The notes: generated from the sequence alone by a model not told the origin. Positions 25,287-33,930 are shown, counted from the stretch's first letter. The stretch: 63,053 nt of DNA from Peptococcaceae bacterium (GCA_009782825.1 WRII01000009.1:1-63053), one strand, 5' to 3'. Made by a program: numbers and translations.

Positions 25287-25919
25287 CTATTTTATGAGAT
25301 CGATGTTTTCGCGTAAGGTCTGTTCATCTATTCCGCCTTGTATGGTATTGATTATATAGCCATCCTTATCAATAAATAGTGTTGTCGGGATAGCACGGAT
25401 TCCATAGACTTTTGAAGCTTCTTGCTGGGAATCAAAATAGACGGGGAAGACATATCCCTGATCTTTTACGTACTTGGCGCCTATTGCCTGGGTTTCACGC
25501 TGCCCATCTGTTAAGTCGACCATGGCAAATTGTATATCATTGCCAATATCTTGGTAAACTTTGTTAAATTCCGGCATTTCATTTTTGCAGGGGGGGCACC
25601 AGCTTGCCCAGAAGTTGAGGACGATAGGCTTGCCTTTGGCGATGAGGTCTGACAGTTTTACAGTATTGCCGTTTCCATCTGTCATGGAAAAGTCTGTGGC
25701 TTTGGGTTTGTTTTTGTGAGCAGTAGACGTGGTGTCAGTATCTGACTTTGAGGTGCTCTCTTGCCCAAGGGGCGCTTTGGTATCGTCTACCGGATCTTTT
25801 TGTGGGTCGGATGCGCATCCCATAATCCCGAACAGGGAAACGAAAACGAGTATGCCGAGTATGCCGAGTGTGCCGAGTGTGCCGAGTATGCCGAGGGGGT
25901 CCTTTGATAATTTAAACAT
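25287..25919 (-). CDS. TlpA-like thioredoxin lipoprotein
   Basis: 210 residues from ATG 25919 after AGGAGG. A signal peptide with lipobox GIMGC (Cys35) is followed by a Thr/Ser-rich linker and a TlpA/ResA thioredoxin fold with WASWCPPCKNE. It reduces or isomerises extracytoplasmic thiols using electrons from the CcdA encoded just upstream. The hydrophobic core of the signal peptide is built from Leu-Gly-Thr/Ile repeats encoded by a 9-bp tandem repeat. Confidence 0.88.
   Translation of the reverse strand: MFKLSKDPLGILGTLGTLGILGILVFVSLFGIMGCASDPQKDPVDDTKAPLGQESTSKSDTDTTSTAHKNKPKATDFSMTDGNGNTVKLSDLIAKGKPIVLNFWASWCPPCKNEMPEFNKVYQDIGNDIQFAMVDLTDGQRETQAIGAKYVKDQGYVFPVYFDSQQEASKVYGIRAIPTTLFIDKDGYIINTIQGGIDEQTLRENIDLIK
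25848..25895 (-). repeat. 9-bp minisatellite in the tlpA signal peptide
   Basis: About five copies of a 9-base unit (ATGCCGAGT/GTGCCGAGT on the plus strand) encode the Leu-Gly-Ile/Thr core of the signal peptide. Gain or loss of units keeps the frame and changes signal length. Confidence 0.8.
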
Positions 25920-25960
25920 TTTTTGCCTCCTAAAATCTTTTGAGTATTTTATGGGCTCCT

Positions 25961-26623
25961 TCACGAGAACAGGAGCAAAAACCGTCCCATCAGCCCTGTT
26001 GCCATGAGAATCCCTATAATGATAAGAAGAATCCCTGAAATCATTGTGATTATTTGATAATTACGTTTTATGAAGTCAAAGACATTTTTCAGTCTGTCAA
26101 TCAAGATGGCACTGACCACAAATGGGATGCCCAGCCCGAGGGAATAGACAAGAAGCATTAAAATGCCACTAAGTGCCGTTCCCTGGTTAGAGGCCATCAT
26201 CAAGGCCGAACCAAGAAGCGCCCCCACACAGGGGGTCCAGCCTATGGAGAAGACGATGCCAAAGAGCAGGGAGGAGAAGAATCTTAAGTCTCTTGTCTGG
26301 GTAGTTTGGTGACGGGTCTGATTCAAGAATCGAATGTTAAGGACACCCAGGAAATTGAGGCCCAAGACAATGACGACGGTACCGGTGGTGATATTGACAA
26401 GTAGAGCGTACTCGTTGAGCAGCCGGCCAATAGTTCCGGCCAGGGCGCCGAGGAGGACAAAGACGAAAGTGAAGCCGGCTACGAACCCAAGGGAATTAAT
26501 CAGCGCTCTGCGTTTATCAGGTTTTCCTGCGATAAAGAAAGAAACATACACGGGGAGAAGAGGGAGCAGACAGGGGGAAATAAAGGTGAGGACTCCTTCC
26601 AGAAATAAGAGGATATAGTGCAC
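25961..26623 (-). CDS. ccdA: CcdA-type thiol-electron transporter
   Basis: 220 residues, six predicted helices. The two redox Cys are in ISPCLLPLLP (helix 1) and GWTPCVG (helix 4). CcdA passes electrons from cytoplasmic thioredoxin to outside thioredoxin-like proteins, here the TlpA downstream. The start is GTG 26623 after AAGGAGG. Confidence 0.92.
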   Translation of the reverse strand: MHYILLFLEGVLTFISPCLLPLLPVYVSFFIAGKPDKRRALINSLGFVAGFTFVFVLLGALAGTIGRLLNEYALLVNITTGTVVIVLGLNFLGVLNIRFLNQTRHQTTQTRDLRFFSSLLFGIVFSIGWTPCVGALLGSALMMASNQGTALSGILMLLVYSLGLGIPFVVSAILIDRLKNVFDFIKRNYQIITMISGILLIIIGILMATGLMGRFLLLFS

Positions 26624-26654
26624 TCAAACCTCCTTTCAGCTGGCTCTCAGCCTC

Positions 26655-28406
26655 TCAGCCGCGGCTGGGTTTTGTGCCAATGGGATCCGGCGGTGTTTCT
26701 TGGCCATAAATGGAGTGATACAGCCGATATCCGCCGCTGAGATTATACGCGTCGAAGCCGTTTTGAGTAAGAATCCGTGCCGCAATATAGCCGCGCAGGC
26801 CGACTTGACAGGTGACGTAAACCTTTTTATTTTTGTCCAGCGCAGCTGCGTTGGGATCAGACAGGTGATCGCGCAGCTCGTCCAGCGGGATGTTGATGAA
26901 CCCCTCTATATGTCCCTGTGCATACTCTCCTTGTGTGCGGGTATCAAGCAAGATCACACTGCCGTCCCGGGGCAGGGACTCTACGTCATGCCAATGAAAG
27001 TTTTTGACTTTATGTGTCAGGAGGTTTTCCATGACAAATCCTGCCATGTTGACTGGATCCTTGGCGGATGAATAGGGCGGCGCGTAGCATAATTCCAGCT
27101 TGGTGAGGTCATGAGCTGTCATGCCGGCCCGAATGGCGGTGGCGAAGATGTCGCAGCGTTTGTCTGCGCCTTCAAAGCCGGTAATTTGAGCGCCCAGCAG
27201 GGCGCCGGTGGTTTTGTCAAAGAGCGTTTTGACCGACATGCTGACAGCGCCGGGGTAATAGCCGGCGTGGCTGGCTGAATAGGTGAAGGATTTGTCATAG
27301 TTGAGGCCGAGTCTTTTGGCGGTTTTTTCGTTAATTCCGGTGGTGGCTATGGTCATGTCAAAGACTTTCAGGATGGCTGAACCCTGTGTTCCTTCGTATT
27401 GAGAGGGGATGCCGCAGATGTTGTCTGCCGCAATGCGTCCCTGTTTATTCGCCGGTCCGGCCAGAGGGATCATGGCGGGTTGTTTTGTGACAAAATCGGT
27501 CACTTCCACCGCGTCCCCGACGGCATAGATGGCGTCATCAGAGGTCTGCATACGGGTGTTGACCAGAATGCCGCCGCGGGGGTTGACTTCGAGCCCGGCT
27601 GAGCGCGCTAAGGCGCTTTCCGGCTTCACGCCTACGGCCATAATCAGCATGTCGGTAAAGAGTTCGCCGTGGGTTAAGGTGACTTTCAGACGGGGGGCGC
27701 CGGCTCCGGTGACAGCTTTGGCGTTGACCCCGGTTTCTTGGATACTTTGTACCCCGTTGTTGAGAATAAGGGTTACGCCTTTGCTGCGCATATGGTTGTG
27801 AACATCACAGGCCATATCATAATCGAGGGGAGCGATGACTTGATCGGCCAGTTCGACAGTTGTTACCGCGAGTCCGGCCCGGGTCAGATTTTCGGCCATC
27901 TCCACGCCGATGTAGCCGCCGCCGACCACAACTGCGTTTTGGGGCCGGGTTCGAGCGATGAATTCTGTGATTTTATAGGTATCAGGAATGTTGCGCAGGG
28001 TGAAGACTTGTGGGGAGTTCATACCTGGTATGTTGGGCACAATGGGCCCGGCTCCCGGGGAGAGCAGCAAGGTATCATAGGTTTCACTGAAGTGTTCACC
28101 GGTCTGCAGATGTGTTACCAGAACGGATTTGGCCTGCCTGTCAATGGCGGTGACTTCGTGGTGAATCCGCACATCGACACGGAAGCGGGCATGGAAGCTG
28201 TCTGGGGTTTGCAGTGTCAAGGCGGCTTTGCTTTTGATTTCTCCCCCTATGTAATAGGGGAGGCCGCAGTTGGCGAAAGAGATATACTCGCCGCGCTCGA
28301 AGAGGATGATTTCGGCAGTTTCATCGAGCCGCCGCAGCCTGGCGGCGGCTGAGGCGCCGCCGGCGACGCCGCCAACAATAATGATTTTTTTCATGGGTTT
28401 GTTCAT
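26655..28406 (-). CDS. CoA-disulfide reductase/NADH oxidase fused to rhodanese
   Basis: 583 residues from ATG 28406, seven bases after AAGGAGG. The FAD/NAD-binding Rossmann domains start VGGVAGGASAAARLRR. Cys47 in SFANCGLPYY is the single redox Cys of the CoADR/Nox group. The C-terminal 110 residues form a rhodanese with Cys533 in TCQVGLRGY. The architecture matches CoADR-RHD enzymes that reduce CoA persulfides, polysulfides or sulfur with NAD(P)H. Its neighbours (ArsR, TlpA, CcdA) support sulfane-sulfur handling. Confidence 0.88.
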   Translation of the reverse strand: MNKPMKKIIIVGGVAGGASAAARLRRLDETAEIILFERGEYISFANCGLPYYIGGEIKSKAALTLQTPDSFHARFRVDVRIHHEVTAIDRQAKSVLVTHLQTGEHFSETYDTLLLSPGAGPIVPNIPGMNSPQVFTLRNIPDTYKITEFIARTRPQNAVVVGGGYIGVEMAENLTRAGLAVTTVELADQVIAPLDYDMACDVHNHMRSKGVTLILNNGVQSIQETGVNAKAVTGAGAPRLKVTLTHGELFTDMLIMAVGVKPESALARSAGLEVNPRGGILVNTRMQTSDDAIYAVGDAVEVTDFVTKQPAMIPLAGPANKQGRIAADNICGIPSQYEGTQGSAILKVFDMTIATTGINEKTAKRLGLNYDKSFTYSASHAGYYPGAVSMSVKTLFDKTTGALLGAQITGFEGADKRCDIFATAIRAGMTAHDLTKLELCYAPPYSSAKDPVNMAGFVMENLLTHKVKNFHWHDVESLPRDGSVILLDTRTQGEYAQGHIEGFINIPLDELRDHLSDPNAAALDKNKKVYVTCQVGLRGYIAARILTQNGFDAYNLSGGYRLYHSIYGQETPPDPIGTKPSRG

Positions 28407-28425
28407 GGGTGAATCCTCCTTGTCA

Positions 28426-28707
28426 TTATTCACAATAATATTTTTTCAATACGTCTATGACGTCTTCTACCCGGTGATCGGCGATGGAATAGATCACGTT
28501 CTGTCCCGATTTATTGAAATCGAGAATGTTGTGGGCCTTGAGCAGGGCTAAATGCTGTGATAAGGCCGACTGCGTAATTTTGGGTACATGTTTGGTGAGT
28601 TCACTGACGGTCATGGGGCGTTCCATAAGGCCGCAAAAAATCATCAGCCGGTTCTCATTAGCTAGGACTTTTAATAAATCAGAAATTTTTTTTGCTTTTT
28701 CTTCCAT
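28426..28707 (-). CDS. ArsR-family repressor, possible persulfide sensor
   Basis: 93 residues, winged-helix ArsR fold (LANENRLMIFCGL, then SALSQHLALLKAHNI). It has only two Cys: Cys25 in the RLxIxCxL pattern and Cys92 in the C-terminal YYCE. BigR/SqrR-type persulfide sensors use a Cys pair at these two helices, and no metal-site CxC motif of ArsR/SmtB is present. It sits inside the sulfur operon and probably represses it through the palindrome at 29538-29551. Confidence 0.8.
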   Translation of the reverse strand: MEEKAKKISDLLKVLANENRLMIFCGLMERPMTVSELTKHVPKITQSALSQHLALLKAHNILDFNKSGQNVIYSIADHRVEDVIDVLKKYYCE

Positions 28708-28713
28708 ATTTCC

Positions 28714-29298
28714 TCAAGTCCTTTCTACTATTTCTTTTCTGTATTTGAGTTTGCAGATGCCCTGGGTCATAGTGCCCATCGGGCAGTACACGCACCAGGA
28801 GTTTGGTTTAAAGAGGATCATCGTGATCAGACCGAGAACGGTCGAGGTGAGCATGACGCCATAAAATCCAAAAGCGAACTGGGCGACTCCCGGGGGCGCC
28901 AAGGATGTGGCTGTCCACTGCCACGGGAGATTGAATACCCATAACAGGGTGACAGCTTCTGTTAGGGTGGCTCCTGCAAAGACAAGAAATGTGTTGTAAA
29001 TCATGAGAAGGAACATGGTCATAAAAAAGGTGAGGAAACTGTACCTGAACCATGTTTGGCGCAGGAATTTTGGCGGCGTTTTTTTGCGGGAAAATCCCAA
29101 TTTTCCGCCCAAGAGAGTGAATAGCTGCCCTCGTCCGCAGTAGGTGTTACAGTAGGATTTGCTGCCTTTGGCAATGGAGATGATCAGGGGTGTCATAAAG
29201 CAGATTAGCCCCAGCCAGGCGAACAGAATGTTGAAAAATCCCAGGGCCAGATAAGTTGCAGATACAATCCAGAGATACTCATACCATTTTTTCTTCAT
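28714..29298 (-). CDS. NapH/YccM-like membrane iron-sulfur protein
   Basis: 194 residues with about four membrane helices and Cys groups C50-x3-C54 (CNTYCGRGQ) and CVYCPMGTMTQGIC, typical of NapH/NosR-type electron carriers. It overlaps the ferredoxin stop by four bases (ATGA). It likely moves electrons between the membrane and the cytoplasmic ferredoxin; the partner oxidoreductase is not evident. Confidence 0.8.
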   Translation of the reverse strand: MKKKWYEYLWIVSATYLALGFFNILFAWLGLICFMTPLIISIAKGSKSYCNTYCGRGQLFTLLGGKLGFSRKKTPPKFLRQTWFRYSFLTFFMTMFLLMIYNTFLVFAGATLTEAVTLLWVFNLPWQWTATSLAPPGVAQFAFGFYGVMLTSTVLGLITMILFKPNSWCVYCPMGTMTQGICKLKYRKEIVERT

Positions 29299-29507
29299 GC
29301 TGTTGCCCCCTCAACCTTCCTGGCTATGAGCTCAATGACACCGGCTGGGCAGGTTTTCGCACATTTTCCACACCCGATACAGGGATCACCGACGAGGGTA
29401 TACATTCCCTTGTATACGGACAGGGCGCGGACAGGGCATTCTTTGACACATTTGCCACAGGCAACGCATTCTTTGCCGACGTGGGCTTTTTTCTTGGGGA
29501 CAGGCAT
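29295..29507 (-). CDS. 2[4Fe-4S] ferredoxin
   Basis: 70 residues with two CxxCxxCxxxCP motifs (CVACGKCVKECP; CIGCGKCAKTCP). It is the first gene of the sulfur/thiol operon; ATG after TAGGAGGTCGC. Confidence 0.9.
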   Translation of the reverse strand: MPVPKKKAHVGKECVACGKCVKECPVRALSVYKGMYTLVGDPCIGCGKCAKTCPAGVIELIARKVEGATA

Positions 29508-29535
29508 GAGCGACCTCCTATCAGTAATTAAGGCT

Positions 29536-29564
29536 ATATTAATATATTAATGTGAGGATGTCAA
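29536..29564 (-). promoter_or_regulatory. Sigma-A promoter with overlapping ArsR-type operator
   Basis: On the minus strand: TTGACA (29559-29564), 17 bases, TAATAT (29536-29541). The perfect palindrome ATTAATATATTAAT (29538-29551) covers the -10 and part of the spacer, the classic place for a repressor. It lies about 30 bases before the ferredoxin start. Confidence 0.75.
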
Positions 29565-29589
29565 GTATGCCTTCTGTGTTTTTATGTTT

Positions 29590-30003
29590 TTATGCGTCCT
29601 GAAATATCTCATAAAGCGCCGGCAGCTCCTTTTTCAATGACACCGGTCTCTTTTTTAGACTGTGGTAATAACAGTGCTTGCTTTCTCCGAGCGCCCGAAG
29701 CTCACCGGTTTCGTTATCCGCAATTCGGTATGCCAGAGTGATCCTCAACAGCTCTGCGCTGGTAATAGTCATAAAAATTTTAACCGTGTCGCCAAAACGA
29801 ACCATCGTTTTGTAGTCGCAGGACACACTTAGCACAACAAAATCAATACCGGTTTCCACAGCCTTTTGATAGCCGAAACCGATCTGTTCCATGTAATCGA
29901 CCCGGGTTTCCTCGAACCAGCGGATATAATTTGAGTGATGGACAATGCCCATCTGGTCGGTTTCATAATAATGAACCTTGCGTATGTAGGGAGATGTGTT
30001 CAT
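29590..30003 (-). CDS. Acyl-CoA thioesterase (4-hydroxybenzoyl-CoA thioesterase type)
   Basis: 137 residues from ATG 30003, six bases after AGGAGG. Hotdog fold with the YETDQMGIVHHSNYIRWFEE motif, whose Asp is the catalytic residue in YbgC/4HBT enzymes. The specific acyl-CoA substrate is unknown. It starts 20 bases after the GH25 gene. Confidence 0.88.
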   Translation of the reverse strand: MNTSPYIRKVHYYETDQMGIVHHSNYIRWFEETRVDYMEQIGFGYQKAVETGIDFVVLSVSCDYKTMVRFGDTVKIFMTITSAELLRITLAYRIADNETGELRALGESKHCYYHSLKKRPVSLKKELPALYEIFQDA

Positions 30004-30022
30004 GGGGGACCTCCTTAAGTGA

Positions 30023-30838
30023 CTAAATGCGTTTCCCATAATTCTCAAATTCAAGCTCTGTTCCGTTGAAGACATTGATATCAATATACCGTTCTTGTCC
30101 TTTATACCCTTGGAGCCTTCCTTTGTCAGTGTACTGCCAGAATGTCCAGTCACGGTTATCCGGCAGGGAGGGGTTGGGAAGGTAAGGAGGAGACGAAAAA
30201 TTACTTATCCAAATCGCGCAATCCGGGAAATCATTTTTCAGGTATAAATTATATGTTCTTAGATTTGTGTACAGGATAGGGGCCATGTTATACTCTTCGC
30301 TTACCCGTACAATAAACGTTTGCAGCTGAGGGATAACCCATTCCTTGTTAAGTGGATTTTTTTCATAGGTATCATAGAGTTCGATATCTATGACAGGAGG
30401 GAGCATATTTGCCTGGTTCGTTTCCTGTACCACGCTCAAAAAATGCTCCGCCTGCATAGCTCCGCTGCTGTCAAAACTGAAAAAATGATACGCGCCTACT
30501 CGCAAGCCGGCCTTGACAGCGTTTTTGTAATTCGAATAAAAATAGGGATCCGTAAAACGGCTTCCTTCAGTTGCTTTAATAAAAGCGAATTGAAGGTTTT
30601 GCTTTTTCATAACATTCCAGTCTATCTTGCCTTGATAGGATGAAACGTCTACGCCTAACACCGGGTATCCTTCGGGAGCAGGGTGGCCAATGAGCAGGGT
30701 ACTCGTATTCTGCTGAAATTTCCATATCCCGGCACAGATCAAAAGACCGACAACCGCCGCGAGCAAGATGCCTCTTTTTTTTACGAACTTCAAAAATATC
30801 ACCCAGATTATTATAAGCGAAATCTGGAGGAGTTCCAA
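30023..30838 (-). CDS. GH25 family lysozyme, membrane-anchored
   Basis: About 271 residues. An N-terminal anchor helix (GILLAAVVGLLICAGI) precedes a GH25 muramidase domain: GVDVSSYQGKIDW, AFIKATEG, PPVIDIE (catalytic acids) and WQYTDKG. It cleaves MurNAc-GlcNAc bonds outside the membrane. The start is unclear (TTG 30838 or a later GTG); none has a strong ribosome site. It follows an amidase gene with a 51-base gap, so the two wall hydrolases may be co-expressed. Confidence 0.85.
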   Translation of the reverse strand: MELLQISLIIIWVIFLKFVKKRGILLAAVVGLLICAGIWKFQQNTSTLLIGHPAPEGYPVLGVDVSSYQGKIDWNVMKKQNLQFAFIKATEGSRFTDPYFYSNYKNAVKAGLRVGAYHFFSFDSSGAMQAEHFLSVVQETNQANMLPPVIDIELYDTYEKNPLNKEWVIPQLQTFIVRVSEEYNMAPILYTNLRTYNLYLKNDFPDCAIWISNFSSPPYLPNPSLPDNRDWTFWQYTDKGRLQGYKGQERYIDINVFNGTELEFENYGKRI

Positions 30839-30889
30839 ATTCTTTTTTCTTTTTTTACCTTGGGATCTGAAGGGCGATCTGAAGGGTGT

Positions 30890-31654
30890 TTATCCCTCTT
30901 TAATGATTCCACTGAATCCAGCCGCGAGTACCAGCGCGAGCATAGCTTCAGCATTGGCTCTGATAGAATAAGCTCCCACTTGAACACAGAACACCCCAGA
31001 GACCTCTCTTATAATTGCACTCGTGAATCCCGCTGCCTTGACCAGCGCGAGCATATTTTCAGCATTTGCCCGCACAGAAAATGCTCCGGCTTGAACACGA
31101 TAGAGTGTTGGGGGCAGCGGGTTGGGATAGGTGACGCCAAGATGCCGGCATATCCCAATGGCTAAAGCTTCAGCCGCGTTCTCTTGGCATGCCGGCGTTT
31201 TTAACAGAGCTTCTTCTACCGGGTTGTTGATAAACAGAAGTTCCGTCAATATGGCAGGCATGGCCGTATCACGTAAAACCTGGAAATTAGCTGACTTGAC
31301 GCCGCGATTCGCCCGTCCCAATTTTTTGACAAGTTCAGCCTGTATCACCGCTGCGAATGCCTGGCCTTGGGCGCTGCCTGGATAATGATAAGTCTCTGTT
31401 CCCGTTCCCGGCGTTCCTGCGCTTGAGTTACAGTGGATCGACACAAACCAATCAGCTCTCCAGGCGTTGGCTGCACCGGCGATGCCGGACAAAGTGCCGC
31501 TCTGATAAACGTGTGTGGATATTCCAACGCTCTGCAACTTTACGTTCAAAATATCCGCAACAGCTTTAACACATGTTGCCTCCCAATACCCTGTGGGTCC
31601 GATAGCTCCCGGGTCTGTTCCGCCGTGCCCCGGATTGATAAATACTTTTGCCAA
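30890..31654 (-). CDS. N-acetylmuramoyl-L-alanine amidase with two SPOR-like repeats
   Basis: About 254 residues. TTG 31654, seven bases after GAGGAG, is the best start; the ATG at 31672 contains that site in its codons. Amidase_3 domain: FINPGHGGTDPGA (Zn His10), a Zn Glu region and SIHCNSS. The C-terminus has two 35-residue SPOR-type repeats (YRVQAGAFSVRANAENML; CVQVGAYSIRANAEAML). No signal peptide is present, so release by lysis or a holin-like route, or a spore role, is possible. Confidence 0.88.
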   Translation of the reverse strand: MAKVFINPGHGGTDPGAIGPTGYWEATCVKAVADILNVKLQSVGISTHVYQSGTLSGIAGAANAWRADWFVSIHCNSSAGTPGTGTETYHYPGSAQGQAFAAVIQAELVKKLGRANRGVKSANFQVLRDTAMPAILTELLFINNPVEEALLKTPACQENAAEALAIGICRHLGVTYPNPLPPTLYRVQAGAFSVRANAENMLALVKAAGFTSAIIREVSGVFCVQVGAYSIRANAEAMLALVLAAGFSGIIKEG

Positions 31655-31820
31655 TATGATCTCCTCGTTCATGTGTTTTGCCTTGGATTGCGGACTTTTC
31701 CTTCAAAGACTTGTTTAGAATTTGGAACAGCCGACAAATCCAGGACATACTTTTAACATATTCTCTATTTTTAAATGTGTTCACGCAGTGTCAATTCTGT
31801 CAAACCCTGTTCTCACGTTA

Positions 31821-31849
31821 TTGACTTTCTCCTTGAATCTGTTTATGAT
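31821..31849 (+). promoter_or_regulatory. Sigma-A promoter before the ClbS-like gene
   Basis: TTGACT (31821-31826), 17 bases, TATGAT (31844-31849), about 30 bases upstream of the start at 31880, whose ribosome site is AAAAAAGGAG. Confidence 0.7.
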
Positions 31850-31879
31850 AAAATACTTGTAAAAAAGGAGTGAACGAAT

Positions 31880-32410
31880 ATGCCAAGACCGACAACAAAA
31901 ACAGAACTGATAACCGCCGTAAATACGGAGTGGGATAAGCTGTGGGACATGATTGACACCATCCCCGTCGGAGCGCAATCTGTCATTTTCAATTTCGGTG
32001 ATAATCCCAAACTAAAGGAAGCCCACTGGCAACGAGATAAAAATATGCGCGATGTCCTTGTCCATCTATATGAGTGGCATAAGCTTATGCTGGAATGGAC
32101 GGCGGCAAATTTTAATGGCGAAGCAAAACATTTTCTACCGGAACCATATACTTGGAAAACCTACGGTGATATGAACGTGGGGTTTTGGGAAAAGCACCAA
32201 TCCACGCCTTATGATGAAGCGAAAGCCATGCTCTGTAAAAGCCACGGCGAAATTATGGCTTTAATCGAAAGACTGACAGACGAGGAGCTTTTTGAGAAAA
32301 AACATTTTTCGTGGACTGACGGTCTGGGCAGCTACTTTGTTTCGGTCACATCCAGTCATTATAATTGGGCGATGAAAAAGATAAAACAATACGTTAAAAC
32401 CTGTGTGTGA
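31880..32410 (+). CDS. ClbS/DfsB family four-helix protein
   Basis: 176 residues. The start MPRPTTKTELI and the run RDVLVHLYEWHKLMLEW, plus a late SHYNWAMKKIKQY, fit the ClbS/DfsB (DUF1706, DinB-like) family. ClbS itself hydrolyses colibactin cyclopropane warheads; most relatives are uncharacterised. It is first in a run of small-molecule-modifying genes (GNAT, YjbR-like, methyltransferase). Confidence 0.8.
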   Translation: MPRPTTKTELITAVNTEWDKLWDMIDTIPVGAQSVIFNFGDNPKLKEAHWQRDKNMRDVLVHLYEWHKLMLEWTAANFNGEAKHFLPEPYTWKTYGDMNVGFWEKHQSTPYDEAKAMLCKSHGEIMALIERLTDEELFEKKHFSWTDGLGSYFVSVTSSHYNWAMKKIKQYVKTCV

Positions 32411-32423
32411 AAGGCAGATATCA

Positions 32424-32873
32424 ATGATTAAAATCAAAAAGGCGCAAACAGATGATATGGAAGCAATACTATGCCTCCAATACGCCGCTTATCAAAGCGA
32501 GGCTGAAATACATAATGATTTTACCATCCATCCGCTTACACAGACATTGGATGAGCTTACGGCGGAATTTCATAAGGGAATGATGCTCAAAGCGGTACAG
32601 GACGGCGAAATCATCGGTTCGGTCAGAGCGTATGCCGACGGCGATACTGTGTATATAGGGAAGTTGATCGTTCATCCGAACCATCAGGGAAAGGGATTAG
32701 GAAAACGCTTGCTGGCGGCGATGGAAAGCAAGCTCCATCGCAAGCGGTTTGAGCTTTTTACCAGTTGCAAAAGCGACAGGAACCTGCATTTATACGAAAA
32801 AGCCGGGTATACCCGCTTTCGGGAGGAAACCGATGAAGCCGGAATCCCGTTTGTCTATTTGGAAAAGCGGTGA
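32424..32873 (+). CDS. GNAT acetyltransferase
   Basis: 149 residues from ATG 32424. Acetyl-CoA-binding signature VHPNHQGKGLGKRLL and C-terminal LYEKAGYTRF. The substrate is unknown. It lies 13 bases after the ClbS-like gene and overlaps the next frame. Confidence 0.85.
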   Translation: MIKIKKAQTDDMEAILCLQYAAYQSEAEIHNDFTIHPLTQTLDELTAEFHKGMMLKAVQDGEIIGSVRAYADGDTVYIGKLIVHPNHQGKGLGKRLLAAMESKLHRKRFELFTSCKSDRNLHLYEKAGYTRFREETDEAGIPFVYLEKR

Positions 32874-33084
32874 ACTTTATCTAAATCTCAAATGTGACCC
32901 GCTGGAAGCGGACTTTTTAAGGAGCGTCTACGAAAGCATTATTCCCGGTTGGCACATGAATAAATTGCACTGGAACACGGTGGTTATTGGCGGCGACGTG
33001 CCGGACGAGGAAATACAACGTATGATTATGAACAGTTATGATTTGATAAAGCCGAAAGGGAGGGAACCGAAATATAATGAATGA
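32833..33084 (+). CDS. MmcQ/YjbR-like protein lacking its N-terminal third
   Basis: 83 residues from ATG 32833 (GGGAGG six bases before), overlapping the GNAT gene by 41 bases. LNLKCDPLEADFL, IIPGWHMNKLHWNTV and VPDEEIQRMI match the C-terminal two thirds of MmcQ/YjbR proteins (about 115-120 residues). The first 35-40 residues are missing, which suggests that a deletion fused it to the acetyltransferase gene. Confidence 0.65.
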   Translation: MKPESRLSIWKSGELYLNLKCDPLEADFLRSVYESIIPGWHMNKLHWNTVVIGGDVPDEEIQRMIMNSYDLIKPKGREPKYNE

Positions 33085-33116
33085 TAAAACTTTAAAAACA
33101 GAGAGGAGCTCACAGA

Positions 33117-33854
33117 ATGAAAAAATATCCTAAAACAGAAAAATACGATTTAAACTGGATCGAGAAAAATTGGATGGGGCCGAACCCGTTATGGTTTTTG
33201 GAAGACCTGTGTGAGCATCTGGATTTGCGCCCCAGTATGAAGGTGCTTGACATGGGCTGCGGCAAGGGGATCACCAGCATATTCTTAGCCAAAGAATACG
33301 GCGTAACCGTCTTTGCAAACGATTTATGGATTAGTGCCACGGATAATCTGCGCCGCTTTGAAGAAGCCGGTGTTGCGGACAAGGTTTTTCCAATTCATGC
33401 TGAAGCTCATGCGCTGCCGTATGCGGAGGGGTTCTTTGACGTTTGCATAGCGGTTGATTGCTACCATTATTTCGGCGCAAGTGAAAGCTACTTCGTTGAT
33501 GTATTTTCAAAACTGGCAAAGCCCGGCGGTCAATTCGGAATTGTTGTTCCGGGGTTAACGCGCGAATTTGAAAAAGGATACCCGGATACATTAAAAGAAC
33601 AATGGTTTCCTGAGCTTTTCACTTTTCATTCAGGCAAATGGTGGCGTAACCTCTGGGAGAAAACCGGTCTTTGTGAAATCACTTCGTCTTATGATATAGA
33701 AGACGGGAGAGCTATGTGGCAGCATTGGGCGGATTGGTCTTTAGAGAATTTTGAGAGAGAATTTGGCGAACCGGGGGACGTAGATACGAAGTTACTGGAG
33801 GCTGATACAAACAGTGACCTTGCGTTTGTAGCCTTGACGGCAAGGAAAATATAA
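33117..33854 (+). CDS. SAM-dependent methyltransferase
   Basis: 245 residues, class I fold: VLDMGCGKGITS is the SAM loop, followed by NDLW and VDCYHYF. The N-terminus (YDLNWIEKNWMGPNPLW) recurs in a clostridial small-molecule methyltransferase group. The substrate is unknown. ATG behind GAGAGGAG. Confidence 0.82.
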   Translation: MKKYPKTEKYDLNWIEKNWMGPNPLWFLEDLCEHLDLRPSMKVLDMGCGKGITSIFLAKEYGVTVFANDLWISATDNLRRFEEAGVADKVFPIHAEAHALPYAEGFFDVCIAVDCYHYFGASESYFVDVFSKLAKPGGQFGIVVPGLTREFEKGYPDTLKEQWFPELFTFHSGKWWRNLWEKTGLCEITSSYDIEDGRAMWQHWADWSLENFEREFGEPGDVDTKLLEADTNSDLAFVALTARKI

Positions 33855-33930
33855 TAGCATTTTAATCAAGAAAGCTCTTTCCGTTTTTATTAGGAGCGGC
33901 CGCTTCCTTGGTATCAGGCAAAACCACCAT

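Noticed and set aside
30023-31654. Prophage lysis module
   Set aside because: No holin, capsid, terminase or integrase genes nearby; the neighbours are ordinary chromosomal genes.
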